DNA of 64,000 nt from Clostridia bacterium. GTDB taxonomy: Bacteria > Bacillota > Clostridia > Oscillospirales > CAG-272. The stretch lies in the NCBI GenBank assembly GCA_017547655.1, contig JAFYPF010000027.1:25176-89175 (forward strand), read 5' to 3'. Below, piece after piece: positions 27,201 through 34,504 of the stretch. Every line of letters begins with the position of its first letter. The stretch's first letter is position 1. The notes below the pieces were generated by a model. It did not search any database and was not told where the DNA came from. It saw nothing but the letters and a program-made list of their open reading frames with translations. The translations under genes were made by a program, and so were the position numbers.

Positions 27201-28805
27201 GAAGACGGAAAGAATGCTACAGCTGTTCACGTTGACTGTGATATATCAAACGGAATGAACTATTTTGCTCCGTCGTCGCCGAATACCGAAAATACAAAAG
27301 ATTCGGAATACGGTAATCTTAAATACGGAAACGTAAGTGTTGAGAACGGAAAGGTTACTTATACACCTACAAGTACAAACTGGGGCAGTTATGATCAGTT
27401 CTACGTATTCGGAAATACGTGGAGAAAGACCGTACTTGCTCAAGATGCAAATGAAAATGGCAACCTTTGGAATAAGGTTACTGTAATTCCTGCGAATAAC
27501 ATTTATTACGAAGACAGCTTTATTACGAAGAGTGATGATGTACAGAACGGTATTGAAGGATTTACGTTTGTCGGCGAGTGGGAGATTGTTGGAGAATCCG
27601 ATAACAATGTAGAAATTCCCGAGCATATTGAATCTGCTCCTTACGGAGACGTACACGGTTGGACTGATTCGCTTGGCGATGATGAAGCATTTACCGACGG
27701 TTCTGCTCACTTGGCGGGCGGCAACGGTACTATGGGGGCTCAGGCAACATTTACGTTTACCGGTACAGGTGTTGACGTTTATACGTTTACAAACAATAAA
27801 TCGGGCAGAGTTGTTGCTTCATTGAGCAGAATAACAACCAATCCCGACGGAACAAAGGTTTCGACGTTTGTTCAATCGATTTCTATGGATAACCTGGCAA
27901 TGTCAGGCGATTACTATTCGATACCGACAATTTCATTCTCAAAGCTGACATACGGTACATATTCCGTACAGCTTGTAGCTACGGCGGCATATTCGGTAGA
28001 AACGGGAATGAGATATGAATACTACATTGACGGTATTCGTGTATACAATCCTCTTGGCAATGCTACAAATTATATGACGAGTCTTGTTAAGGACGCGTAC
28101 GAGCTTGAAACAAACGCTGTATTTACCGAAGTTAGAGATATACTTCTTGCCGCAAAAGACTTCAATACCGATCTTCCCAACGGTGATAACGGCGAAATGG
28201 GCGCTGTCTTTATAGACTGGATAAAGAAAGGACAAGGCGCAGAGGATGATGAGATTGGCGAAGGTGTACCGACATACAACGTAGGCACATTTAAAACTTA
28301 TGGTCCTAAAAATGAAGCATATTTAAGCAAGGGACAAGCTGTAGTATTGAGGGTTGATGAAGCTAACTATTATTTTGTAGGTATGAAGAGTCTTACGGGC
28401 GAAGAAGTTATAGTTAACGTAAGTGGAATTGAACTTTCGGAGCCGACTTCGATTAAATTCAGTCATACATCAGATCTCTACTATAGAGTAACACCTGTAA
28501 ACGGATATATTGTAATTCAAAACAACAGTACAAACGGTGCGCTTTTGGCGTTGACCAAGCTTCGTGCGACGAATCTTACACAGCCGGTTGTAAACGGTGG
28601 AATTCTTTCGATTTCTTCTGATGAAGCTGTTGCGATGATGAGTGATTATACCGCATATATGATTGAGAAACAGAACGAAGAACCCGAGGTTATTCCGCCT
28701 GAAGATTTGGAAGTAATTCCTTCACTTGAAGAACAGAGTGAAGCAAACATTTTATTGGCAAACGAATTGTTTAACTCGGTTCGCGTGTGGCTTGATGAAG
28801 AATAG
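21243..28805 (+). CDS. Giant secreted vWA-domain protein with InlB-type repeats (2520 residues)
   Basis: A signal peptide with a hydrophobic core (about residues 8-25) ends in VARAAD. Four InlB/Listeria-Bacteroides-type beta repeats ending in a W/Y-aromatic-x motif lie at about residues 188-269, 361-436, 716-787 and 1058-1149, and a MucBP-like segment follows at about 1155-1236. A von Willebrand A domain starts PLDIVLVLDQSGSL (MIDAS DxSxS) at about 1283 and resumes near 1580 with RLVVMFTDGEPG, so it carries an insertion. A galactose-binding-like beta domain is plausible at about 2148-2270. No LPxTG motif, S-layer repeat or C-terminal transmembrane anchor is visible. Binding target unknown; adhesion or a surface matrix role is inferred. 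ATG 21243 follows AAGGAGA. Confidence 0.85.
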   Translation: MKRSNRLLAFILFVCMVISLVPPLQVARAADIIQRYELDTDGIDVGATYLIVNTGSTGSGNALRFYYNSSLSRDFRNQTITVKDDAGVKYIETGFTNESDCVFTFSAAKVGYITHNNYYIDLSNSRYATSKPGESLNFTSVGDGAYRIYYSSYWSSYYLRYSNSDWARSTTSSTVYLYKLTEYVVGHDVEYNGNGYTAGTLPQNEYYIDSGSEYTVKAPSEGFKMDVGEDTYLFRCWNTKADGSGVEYEPGEKFTVESDVVLYAQWYQQTKHTASFISHYNGVQTDLNDIIGEDKNFYILLDGVEGAYIPLIKRGDGVYSAKVVDNGIYVVYAKNADGKYEEVHGHKIAIYNFDGTTDCFHYSVSYNTNGGVWADGENPGDVIHHSGESAFVTNATPTLKGNLFMGWEDKDGNLYAPGQHLTSAIDEKIELTAKWQETIDITVNVVINHNAVTTGSDNNNKRHELSFTLTREENGVNMPIENKVLDSGYVYDAENNTTTYTVVYTDMPQGTYHVSSAKSSYETVITHEGKSDDDQTIFINHTFAPENFDLYFDVIVKADDEGEKTLMPDKVNVKVSYWGYNEDNVLDWHIITQQDGTKAPISVEIDENGKGVGYYPVWGFWSGTDYAYDYRIEITSYVLPDGSIVPVNSKDKINFYIDGTNLYTAVITIESATENGEEGRIPTYPADSKTDLNGAYVGSGVQIGLPTATIEINSYKVTFDAGEGSVNGSSKVVLNNQYVCPDLDKYVATPSADDKTFICWVDAEGEPVTNMNGQFLNSDVTYYARYNDDAVVSGKVVVDVQYDYNGETATIHEIDRVNKVMVILQKKINDYYNDVDSMIVNIVYNKDENGNVLDGVGEYKFEDVLNDGTEYRVNVFAYNFTTTYDNDADGEYSEEQYVVDIDQFRAEGKVDVELGFAPDSYQQYVRVDASLIEESLRPTAVLVRYYYRDLGDVHNFQIISQHTVSPNGVMVSLDKSTAQGVGYEYVWNWHTNGTPYEYQAEVYLVYGNNLEGAYSEEGIEYSSDRPYFVEYGAVSSYSMQLEQTDNVLEITLVPKEYPIHLDLNLGNDVGTHVYGLEEFMVDDNSSEDKYVFMHTWSFTETFNAYPYREGYVFKGWTSSNEQEVYIKEDGTIYVGNTLAKSVTLTANWEKLEGTDYIIRYLELNTDKVLLGAKSVSGTAVGSTIVAAEYAREIDGYAYAGAYVDGAYHDKTENPAMVISNNPVKNLMVIYYLPDGSDGYTEQVESNLSISKDAVLENDGTYTITFDTYTKDNPITTLIQQNTPLDIVLVLDQSGSLAENDYEYLNALQSALDNFVASVANHGRINGVDHRIAMVGYAGNASDIHSSDPTKPTGGKETDSWINTGVFDSNGEFHLYNVKGFVYTELKNLNSITANGIYYTKVTVDGKEKYLLLTHYDEYRHLINEEQARIASLKGETIYGYVFDDNDVGSFVKLTRNSSGLWLYGDKQLYSGEKFFTYHTDVWTHRDGINAREIHAYGVGSNYTPIDGHSGVYTREETTGTSFQHSIYEDALMPVSVGAMGSGGTNPGLIKATQSLGADGATRASYGMEMANKILAAMPKDDDEGRVRLVVMFTDGEPGYLGFQDGDYYQQGVTEANNAITLAYDTKNVYGAYVYTIGLYESAGVEATSDVSYYMNALSSNYPNAKKMDDIKTTIKYTAATQGTALEANGKFYVKIGSKYYLIDYGYVTVNRRNQWCWYYQNGSTITSISTATYPTVDKNGKVGNYSIFIQSGGFAETSNKGYYATTESSEHLKDYFENVLRDITTKITTEIVLENDTILRDIMNQGLVLTDGTVITVYTQEGNYDLENKKIVWAVDENGQPILEKKVSLEVGKDDDKVITDPESGVSILVYNYGKSNATNPDKADYAPHTVDVTGYNFAEWYISEEHTRGYKMVVTITRVEARDDVEWGRATSTNNEKSGLWLPADASGYRELLLPFDQPTTIFVERAYVLDYGKSFELSGWYFDDEDGKNATAVHVDCDISNGMNYFAPSSPNTENTKDSEYGNLKYGNVSVENGKVTYTPTSTNWGSYDQFYVFGNTWRKTVLAQDANENGNLWNKVTVIPANNIYYEDSFITKSDDVQNGIEGFTFVGEWEIVGESDNNVEIPEHIESAPYGDVHGWTDSLGDDEAFTDGSAHLAGGNGTMGAQATFTFTGTGVDVYTFTNNKSGRVVASLSRITTNPDGTKVSTFVQSISMDNLAMSGDYYSIPTISFSKLTYGTYSVQLVATAAYSVETGMRYEYYIDGIRVYNPLGNATNYMTSLVKDAYELETNAVFTEVRDILLAAKDFNTDLPNGDNGEMGAVFIDWIKKGQGAEDDEIGEGVPTYNVGTFKTYGPKNEAYLSKGQAVVLRVDEANYYFVGMKSLTGEEVIVNVSGIELSEPTSIKFSHTSDLYYRVTPVNGYIVIQNNSTNGALLALTKLRATNLTQPVVNGGILSISSDEAVAMMSDYTAYMIEKQNEEPEVIPPEDLEVIPSLEEQSEANILLANELFNSVRVWLDEE

Positions 28806-28816
28806 GGAGGGAAAAA

Positions 28817-29071
28817 ATGAAGCAAATTTATTCAAAACCATTTATATCACTAGAAGTTTTTTCGCTTACCCAATCTGTTACTCGTGATTGCGATAATATG
28901 TCGATTCCCAAAGATCAACTTACGTCAAATGATCCTATAAATTGCAAATGGGAATTGGGCGGAGGTTTTACAGTCTTTATGGTTAGTAACGGTTGCACCA
29001 TTGAAGGAGAAAATATGGGGTACGCATGTTATAACAATCCCGGAGAGGGACAGTTTATATTTCGTTCGTAA
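28817..29071 (+). CDS. Small four-cysteine peptide, candidate RiPP precursor
   Basis: This 84-residue product follows the giant gene by 11 bases with a GGGAGGG ribosome binding site. The N-terminus MKQIYSKPFISLEVFSLTQS looks like a leader: a basic start, a YxKP element and an amphipathic strand, with no hydrophobic signal core. Cysteines are at 25, 43, 60 and 71 in a Gly/Asn-rich C-terminal half ending GEGQFIFRS. The next genes encode a P-loop kinase-like protein, a radical SAM/SPASM enzyme and a PqqD-like protein, the usual companions of ribosomally made and modified peptides. The precursor role is inference; a small structural or regulatory protein is the alternative. Confidence 0.68.
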   Translation: MKQIYSKPFISLEVFSLTQSVTRDCDNMSIPKDQLTSNDPINCKWELGGGFTVFMVSNGCTIEGENMGYACYNNPGEGQFIFRS

Positions 29072-29124
29072 CGATATACTATTTCGTATTTGAATTTATA
29101 ATTAAAGCAAAAAAACGTGTGTAT

Positions 29125-29973
29125 ATGAATAAGTATTATTTAAGTTTTATGGGACTGCGCATTTTATTGTGTGTGTCCCATAAAATCAATATTTCAGAAA
29201 AAATGCGGATATTTTTAGATAAACCGCAGACGAGTTATGATTGCACTATAATCATACAAACAAAAAAAGAGCTTCCGGATAGAACGGAAGACGGTGTATG
29301 GCACGGACTTGAGTATTACGATTATATCGACGGAGAAGCGCTGACGTATCATTTTAATGAAATCGGAGGAAAGCCTTTTGCCGTTACACGTTTTTTGAAA
29401 AACGGTGATATTTTTATTGACGTATGTTCGGGATTTGAGTCATACTTTGAAGGCTCTACGGGGATTTTTAATCGTATTGGCGTTGAAATGATGCTTTTGA
29501 AATACGGTGGAATGTTGTTGCATGCATCGTTGATTGAGTATCAAGGAAAGGCGATTGCTTTTACGGGGCCGTCGGGGATAGGGAAATCTACCCAAGCGGA
29601 TATTTGGCACAAACGCCTTGGCGCAGATATAATTAACGGTGACCGTGCGGCTATTCGTAAGGTAGACGGAGAATGGAGAGCTTATGGTTCTCCTTTTGCA
29701 GGAACGTCGGGAATATATAAAAACAAAAACGCCCCGCTTTCTGCCATTGTTGTTTTGAAGCAATCGAAGGAAAATAAACTTGTTCCATTGAATGCAGCGG
29801 AGGCGTTTGGGATTATTTATTCAGAAATATCTATTCATCAATGGGACAAAAGATTTGTCTCGGATATAACCGATATTTACCTTGATTTATTGAATGCCGT
29901 ACCTGTTTATTTATTGGAATGTCTTCCAAACGAAGACGCAGCAACTATTTTAAAGAAAGGCTTATTGCTATGA
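29125..29973 (+). CDS. HPr kinase/phosphorylase-like P-loop protein
   Basis: The 282-residue product has the HprK-like catalytic core: LLHASLIEYQGKAIAFTGPS runs into the Walker A GPSGIGKST at about residues 148-156, then ADIINGDRAAI (Walker B-like acidic pair) and a GSPFAGTSGIY loop. The first 120 residues have no HprK N-terminal domain, so it is not the carbon-catabolite HprK. Similar HprK-related proteins occur with PqqD-like proteins and radical SAM enzymes in peptide-modification clusters, and one class phosphorylates lasso peptides; the substrate here is unknown. ATG 29125 lacks a strong ribosome binding site; a GTG lies six bases earlier. It overlaps the radical SAM gene by four bases. 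Confidence 0.8.
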   Translation: MNKYYLSFMGLRILLCVSHKINISEKMRIFLDKPQTSYDCTIIIQTKKELPDRTEDGVWHGLEYYDYIDGEALTYHFNEIGGKPFAVTRFLKNGDIFIDVCSGFESYFEGSTGIFNRIGVEMMLLKYGGMLLHASLIEYQGKAIAFTGPSGIGKSTQADIWHKRLGADIINGDRAAIRKVDGEWRAYGSPFAGTSGIYKNKNAPLSAIVVLKQSKENKLVPLNAAEAFGIIYSEISIHQWDKRFVSDITDIYLDLLNAVPVYLLECLPNEDAATILKKGLLL

Positions 29974-31079
29974 TTACGAATCCGGTGTCACCTCCGATAA
30001 CAGAATATTTATATAGCAGGGCATCAAATGCGGGAGTTCCCATTAGCGGTACTTTTGAGCTGACTCCGTTGTGTAACATGGATTGTAAGATGTGCTACGT
30101 TCGTCTTTCGTGGAAAGAACAGGAAGCGATTTGTCGGATATACGATGCCGAGAAGTGGCTCGAGCTGGCAAGAGAAGCGAGAGATGCAGGTATGCTGTAT
30201 CTTCTTCTTACCGGAGGCGAACCGTTTTTGTATCACGGTTTTCGACAGGTTATGGAGGGGTTAAACAAGCTTGGGTTAATTGTTTCGATTAACTCAAACG
30301 GAACGCTGATTGACGAGACTGTTATATCCTGGCTCAAGAATTGCCCGCCTATGAGGATAAATATCAGTATATATGGAGCTTCCGATGATACGTATGCGAA
30401 ATTATGTAATAACCCGAGAGGCTTTACACAGGTTACAAATGCGATTCGACTTCTTAAGGAAGCCGGTATTTCTGTTAAATTGAATTGCAGCTTAACCCCC
30501 GATAATGCAGATGAACTTCCGCTCATTGTGGAGTATGCAAAAGAAAATGATTTGGTTTTGCAGGTTGCAACTTATATGTTTCCGCCTTTGCGAAAAGCGG
30601 AGGATAATATTGGCCAAAATTCTCGCTTTACCCCCGAACAGGCGGCATATTATACAGTGTATTCAGATTATTTACTTCTTGGCACAGAGCGTTTTTTAGC
30701 AAGAGAAAATCGAGTGATCGGTGACATAGAGGATGACTGCGCAGGAATTGGCGACGGGATAAGATGCAGAGCAGGAAAGTGCAGTTTTTGGATTACGTGG
30801 AAGGGAACTATGACTCCTTGCGGTATGTTTCCCGAGCAAGATTTACCAAATGTTTTTGAGATGTCATTCTGTGATGCCTGGGAGAAGGTAAAGGAATATG
30901 CATCAGGCATTGTTCTTCCGTCAAAATGTGCGGGTTGCAGTGCAAAAGATGATTGTCGTGCTTGTGCGGCGATGGTTATTACAGAAAGCGGTAGTTTTGA
31001 TAAGGTTCCTCAATACAGATGTGATATGACTCATTCGTTTAGAACACAATGGGAACGCGTTAAGGAGAAGATACAATGA
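29970..31079 (+). CDS. Radical SAM protein with SPASM-type C-terminal cysteines
   Basis: The radical SAM motif CNMDCKMCY has Cys35, Cys39 and Cys42, with LLLTGGEPFL as the glycine-rich motif near residue 75. The C-terminal region has CRAGKCSFWITWKGTMTPCG and then CAGCSAKDDCRACAAM, a SPASM-like auxiliary cluster pattern (Cx2Cx5Cx2C). Such enzymes (PqqE, AlbA, sactisynthase and related) modify peptides or proteins, often making thioether or carbon-carbon links. Length 369 residues. ATG 29970 overlaps the kinase-like stop (ATGA), and the gene overlaps the next one the same way. The nearby PqqD-like protein supports a peptide substrate; the 84-residue peptide is the obvious candidate. Confidence 0.9.
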   Translation: MITNPVSPPITEYLYSRASNAGVPISGTFELTPLCNMDCKMCYVRLSWKEQEAICRIYDAEKWLELAREARDAGMLYLLLTGGEPFLYHGFRQVMEGLNKLGLIVSINSNGTLIDETVISWLKNCPPMRINISIYGASDDTYAKLCNNPRGFTQVTNAIRLLKEAGISVKLNCSLTPDNADELPLIVEYAKENDLVLQVATYMFPPLRKAEDNIGQNSRFTPEQAAYYTVYSDYLLLGTERFLARENRVIGDIEDDCAGIGDGIRCRAGKCSFWITWKGTMTPCGMFPEQDLPNVFEMSFCDAWEKVKEYASGIVLPSKCAGCSAKDDCRACAAMVITESGSFDKVPQYRCDMTHSFRTQWERVKEKIQ

Positions 31080-32005
31080 AAAGAAACAGCTTACTAATAC
31101 TTTTGGGTGTTATAGTTATCGTTATACTGTTGGTGATTTCTATTGTATTGAAAAGCGGAACAGATAAAGATACGCCAATAGATGAAAACGGACCTGATAT
31201 AACAAGTGGCGTTGGTGACACTACAAGCTCTCAAACAAATGCTACGCCGACGACTAATGCGTCTCCTGAGACTGATTCCGAAGCGCCAACTCCCGACACA
31301 ACTACAGGTTCATCAACTGTTGTTACAACAGAGGTTACGACGGGACCTCAAGCGACTCTTCCGGCCGATTTACCTCCGGGGGTGGTAATTCTCCCCGATG
31401 ATGATGGTACATCCGGAGAAAATGCAGGTGTAGAATTTCCGTGTAAGATTGACGGATATGAACTTGTGATTGAAAAAATTGCGAGTTACAAGGGGCTTTT
31501 TGTTGAACACGGCACGAATGTGATGGTTGACTCCGTTGCTATGCTTCTGGTTGATAACAAAGGCGAGTTTCCTATAGAATATACACAGTTGTCTGTGCAA
31601 TACGGGAATGAAACGCTGGTGTTTGATATAACAGCGCTTCCGCAAGGGGAAAAAATTGTAGTGCAAGAAAAGAACGGAAAGACTGTTCCAGAGGGAAAGG
31701 TTGATTCTGTTAAAGCCATGATTGTACAAAAGGCATCAATAGATATGTCCGAGGGACAAGTGTCTGTTGTTGATAATGGGGATAATACACTTACAGTAAA
31801 GAACTTGACAGACAAGACAATACCGACTATTCGTATTTTTTATAAATATTATATGCAAGACGAAGATGTTTTTGTAGGCGGAATTGCTTTTACGGTTCGG
31901 CTTACACGAGTTGGCGCGGGTGAAAGCATAACTATTCAACCCTCACATTATACATCTAAAACAAGCAAGGTTGTAATGGTTTTGACTTACGATTCAGAGG
32001 TGTAA
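31076..32005 (+). CDS. Membrane-anchored extracytoplasmic protein with a Thr/Ser-rich stalk
   Basis: I do not recognise the family. One N-terminal transmembrane helix (about residues 6-26, LLILLGVIVIVILLVISIVL) acts as a signal anchor; there is no lipobox cysteine. A Thr/Ser/Pro/Asp-rich low-complexity stalk covers about residues 33-110. The folded part (about 120-309) looks beta-rich, with LLVDNKGEFPIEY and VKNLTDKTIPTIRIFYKYY, resembling the extracellular-loop domains that bind or display partners. It is coupled by ATGA overlap to the radical SAM gene and ends four bases before the PqqD-like gene, so it belongs to the same unit. Confidence 0.78.
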   Translation: MKRNSLLILLGVIVIVILLVISIVLKSGTDKDTPIDENGPDITSGVGDTTSSQTNATPTTNASPETDSEAPTPDTTTGSSTVVTTEVTTGPQATLPADLPPGVVILPDDDGTSGENAGVEFPCKIDGYELVIEKIASYKGLFVEHGTNVMVDSVAMLLVDNKGEFPIEYTQLSVQYGNETLVFDITALPQGEKIVVQEKNGKTVPEGKVDSVKAMIVQKASIDMSEGQVSVVDNGDNTLTVKNLTDKTIPTIRIFYKYYMQDEDVFVGGIAFTVRLTRVGAGESITIQPSHYTSKTSKVVMVLTYDSEV

Positions 32006-32009
32006 TACT

Positions 32010-32276
32010 ATGAAGTTGAAAGGCGATTTTGTTGTTCGTAGTGTAATGGACAATAACGTTGTAATTCCCATAGGGCAAACTGCATTAAAAATAAAGGGTA
32101 TGATTCTTTTGAATGATGTTAGTATGGTAATTTGGGAATGCTTATTAAACAAGTGTGACGTTGAAACTATTGTTTCGGCAGTTACGGATAAATTTGAGGT
32201 GTCCGACGCTGAAGCTCGCACAGATATTATTGAATTTTTAGATTTGTTGCGCAAAGCGCAGCTATTGGATGAATGA
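32010..32276 (+). CDS. PqqD-like peptide chaperone (RiPP recognition element)
   Basis: The 88-residue protein has the PqqD fold pattern: a beta strand pair (FVVRSVMDNNVVIPIG), ALKIKGMILLNDVSMVIWECL, where the aspartate-x-x-x-x-x-W block is typical, then a helical C-terminus (VSDAEARTDIIEFLDLLRKAQLLD). PqqD and the related RRE domains bind leader peptides and hand them to radical SAM enzymes. It lies between the anchored stalk protein and the first Wzz/kinase gene, whose start overlaps its stop. This placement supports a peptide-maturation role. The leader it binds is not shown by the sequence; the peptide at 28817 is a candidate. Confidence 0.85.
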   Translation: MKLKGDFVVRSVMDNNVVIPIGQTALKIKGMILLNDVSMVIWECLLNKCDVETIVSAVTDKFEVSDAEARTDIIEFLDLLRKAQLLDE

Positions 32277-33766
32277 ATATGGAAGAAAAGAAATTTACAC
32301 AAGACAATGATACAGAACATGTGATTGACTTATCGCTTTTATTGCATGATTTTTTTCGCGCACTTTTAAGGTTCTGGTGGTTAGTTGTAGCTCTTGCTTT
32401 TGTTTTTGGTATAACAGCTCTGTTTGTTGAAAAGAAGAATTATCAACCAATGTATAAGGCTGAAGCTACGTTTACTGTTGAAACGTACACCACCCAAAGC
32501 GGTTACACGTTTTTTTATGACAAAAATACAGCTGCCCAAATGGCGATTACATTCCCGTATCTTCTTGATAGCGACTTACTCCTTGAACGTGTAAAGGCAG
32601 ATTTGGAGTTGGAATATTTAAATGGCGTTCCTTCTGCTAACGTTGTTGAAAATTCGAACCTTTTTACTTTGTCGGTTACGAGTCAATATCCGCAGTCGGC
32701 TTATGATATATTGCTGTCATTTATAAAGAATTATCCCGCAGTTGCTGAGTACGTAATAGGTAAAACTCAACTTAATATGATATCCTTTCCCGAAGTACCG
32801 TCGACACCGTATAATAGTACACAATATATAAAATCGGGCGTTATTGGTGCGGGCGTCGGTTTCCTTCTTGGATTAGGTGTGTTGTGCTTATTTGCTCTTA
32901 CCCGTTCTACGATACGCAGAGATTATGACATAAATGATAAGTTGAATACGGAATGTCTTGGTGTTATACCTATGGTTGTTTCTAAAGGAAACAGAAAGAA
33001 TGTAGATCTTTCTATTCGAAGTGCTAAAGTAGGCACTCCATTTAAGGAAAGTTTTCGCGGTTTAGCGTTACAAACAACTCGATTGATGGAAGATAAGAAA
33101 GTTTTGCTTGTTACCGCCACATCTGACAACGAGGGAACATCGACCGTTGCTCAAAATCTTGCATACGCTATAGCCGACCAAGGTAAACGAGTAATTTTTA
33201 TAGATTGTTGTCTTCGTGCAGATGGAAACTCGGGTTCGGTATTGGAACAGTATTTAATGGGAAATTATTCTTTGGAAAAGATAATTGAACAAACTAAATA
33301 TGAGAGCTGTACTGTATTAAAAAGCGGTTCTGCTATGACTGTCAATCAAATAAATAAAGTTTCAAAGGCATTAGGTGATTTGATTAAGAAAGCAAAGGAA
33401 ATTGCCGATTACGTTATTCTTGATGCGCCGTCATGTCAGGATTTCAGTCAGATTACATTATTTGCAGAGCGTTCTGATGCGATATTGTACGTGATTCGTC
33501 AGGATTATTCGAATTTGTCTCGTATTATCAATTGCTTTGAAGACCTTGATCCGTTCGAGGCGAAGATTATTGGTTGTGTATTTTCGGGAGTTCGTGCAGG
33601 GCTTACCGGATATGGATATGGATACGGTTATGGATATGGTTATGGATACGGATACGGATACGGTTATGGTTATGGCTATAACAGCGTATATGGTCGATAC
33701 GGAAATTACGGTTATGGCGATGAACCGACGGCTGTAAAGTCTAATACGGAGAGTAATAAGAAATGA
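32273..33766 (+). CDS. Wzz/BY-kinase fusion with degenerate ATP site and a Gly-Tyr repeat tail
   Basis: Two transmembrane helices (about residues 35-55 and 185-210) flank a Wzz-type extracytoplasmic domain. The cytoplasmic part is a bacterial tyrosine kinase fold, but Walker A reads SDNEGTSTVAQN, with Thr289 where the lysine belongs, and Walker A' reads FIDCCLRAD, with Cys313 replacing the second aspartate. Walker B (YVILDAPS) remains. The C-terminus carries twelve Gly-Tyr units at residues 446-469 and four more tyrosines to residue 485. BY-kinases normally end in a tyrosine cluster that is autophosphorylated. I infer a catalytically weak or dead protein that serves as substrate for the intact kinase at 35331. 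Confidence 0.88.
   Translation: MNMEEKKFTQDNDTEHVIDLSLLLHDFFRALLRFWWLVVALAFVFGITALFVEKKNYQPMYKAEATFTVETYTTQSGYTFFYDKNTAAQMAITFPYLLDSDLLLERVKADLELEYLNGVPSANVVENSNLFTLSVTSQYPQSAYDILLSFIKNYPAVAEYVIGKTQLNMISFPEVPSTPYNSTQYIKSGVIGAGVGFLLGLGVLCLFALTRSTIRRDYDINDKLNTECLGVIPMVVSKGNRKNVDLSIRSAKVGTPFKESFRGLALQTTRLMEDKKVLLVTATSDNEGTSTVAQNLAYAIADQGKRVIFIDCCLRADGNSGSVLEQYLMGNYSLEKIIEQTKYESCTVLKSGSAMTVNQINKVSKALGDLIKKAKEIADYVILDAPSCQDFSQITLFAERSDAILYVIRQDYSNLSRIINCFEDLDPFEAKIIGCVFSGVRAGLTGYGYGYGYGYGYGYGYGYGYGYGYNSVYGRYGNYGYGDEPTAVKSNTESNKK
33608..33679 (+). repeat. Twelve tandem Gly-Tyr codon pairs
   Basis: The hexamer GGN-TAY is repeated twelve times with synonymous variation (GGA/GGT/GGC and TAT/TAC). The variable third bases show that the amino acids, not the DNA, are conserved. 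Length variation by slippage is possible. Confidence 0.95.
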
Positions 33767-34491
33767 ATTTGTGTGATTTGCATACTCATATTCTATATGG
33801 TGTAGATGATGGATCAGATTCTTTGGATTATTCTTTGAAAATGCTAAGGAATGCTTATGCAAGCAGTGTTAGAACGGTTGTTGCAACGCCACATTATCAT
33901 ATCCTTGATAATTTAGAAGATAATTTGAACCGCAACAGAGTGTTGAAGGAACGCTTTTTACAGTTTAAGAGAGAAGCTTCCAATATATCTGTTGATTTGT
34001 TGTTAGGCGCAGAGGTGCGTTTTAGTGATAATTTGATTGATATGCTTCGTCGAGAAGCTGTGCCCACGATTAACGGCAGTAAATATTTGTTAATTGAGTT
34101 TTTGCCCGAGGAAGGTGCGCAGACTATCAGCGATGCATTAAAGTCAATTACGGAATGTGGGATTGTTCCTATAGTTGCACATCCCGAACGTTACATATCA
34201 GTATGCAAAAACCCCATGAGTGTTATTGAATGGTTGGATATGGGTTGTCATTTACAGCTTACGGGCGGAAGCGTTATTGGTGAATACGGAAGATCTATTA
34301 GGGATACTGCAAACATTTTGTTGAAAAATGATTTGGTTGTATGTATTGCCAGTGATGCTCACGGTGTAAATCGACGCACTAATTACTTGTTGGATGTTTT
34401 CGATTATTTGTCTGTTTATTATTCAAAGGCGTACGCAAGGTGCTTGATGCATGATAACCCTATGCGTATTTGCTATGATGAAAATCTATAA
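33763..34491 (+). CDS. CpsB/YwqE-type PHP protein-tyrosine phosphatase
   Basis: The PHP metal-binding start DLHTHILYGVDDGSDSLDYS has His7 and His9 and the DDG element typical of CpsB/YwqE. Further metal ligands are ATPHYH, a block with GAEVRF, IVAHPERY near residue 145 and IASDAHG near residue 205. These manganese-dependent enzymes dephosphorylate the tyrosine cluster of the cognate BY-kinase and set capsule or exopolysaccharide assembly. It overlaps the preceding gene by four bases (ATGA). It most likely acts on the Tyr-rich tail encoded immediately upstream. Confidence 0.92.
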   Translation: MNLCDLHTHILYGVDDGSDSLDYSLKMLRNAYASSVRTVVATPHYHILDNLEDNLNRNRVLKERFLQFKREASNISVDLLLGAEVRFSDNLIDMLRREAVPTINGSKYLLIEFLPEEGAQTISDALKSITECGIVPIVAHPERYISVCKNPMSVIEWLDMGCHLQLTGGSVIGEYGRSIRDTANILLKNDLVVCIASDAHGVNRRTNYLLDVFDYLSVYYSKAYARCLMHDNPMRICYDENL

Positions 34492-34504
34492 AAAGAGGAA
34501 CGAT

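Noticed and set aside
33608-33679. CRISPR array or satellite reading of the repeated hexamers
   Set aside because: The units are 6 bases, in frame and synonymous, with no spacers.
33458-33862. 134-codon - strand frame with Ile/Ser/Val repeats opposite the Gly-Tyr codons
   Set aside because: The repeat is a mirror of the Gly-Tyr codons; the + frame is continuous with a BY-kinase domain.
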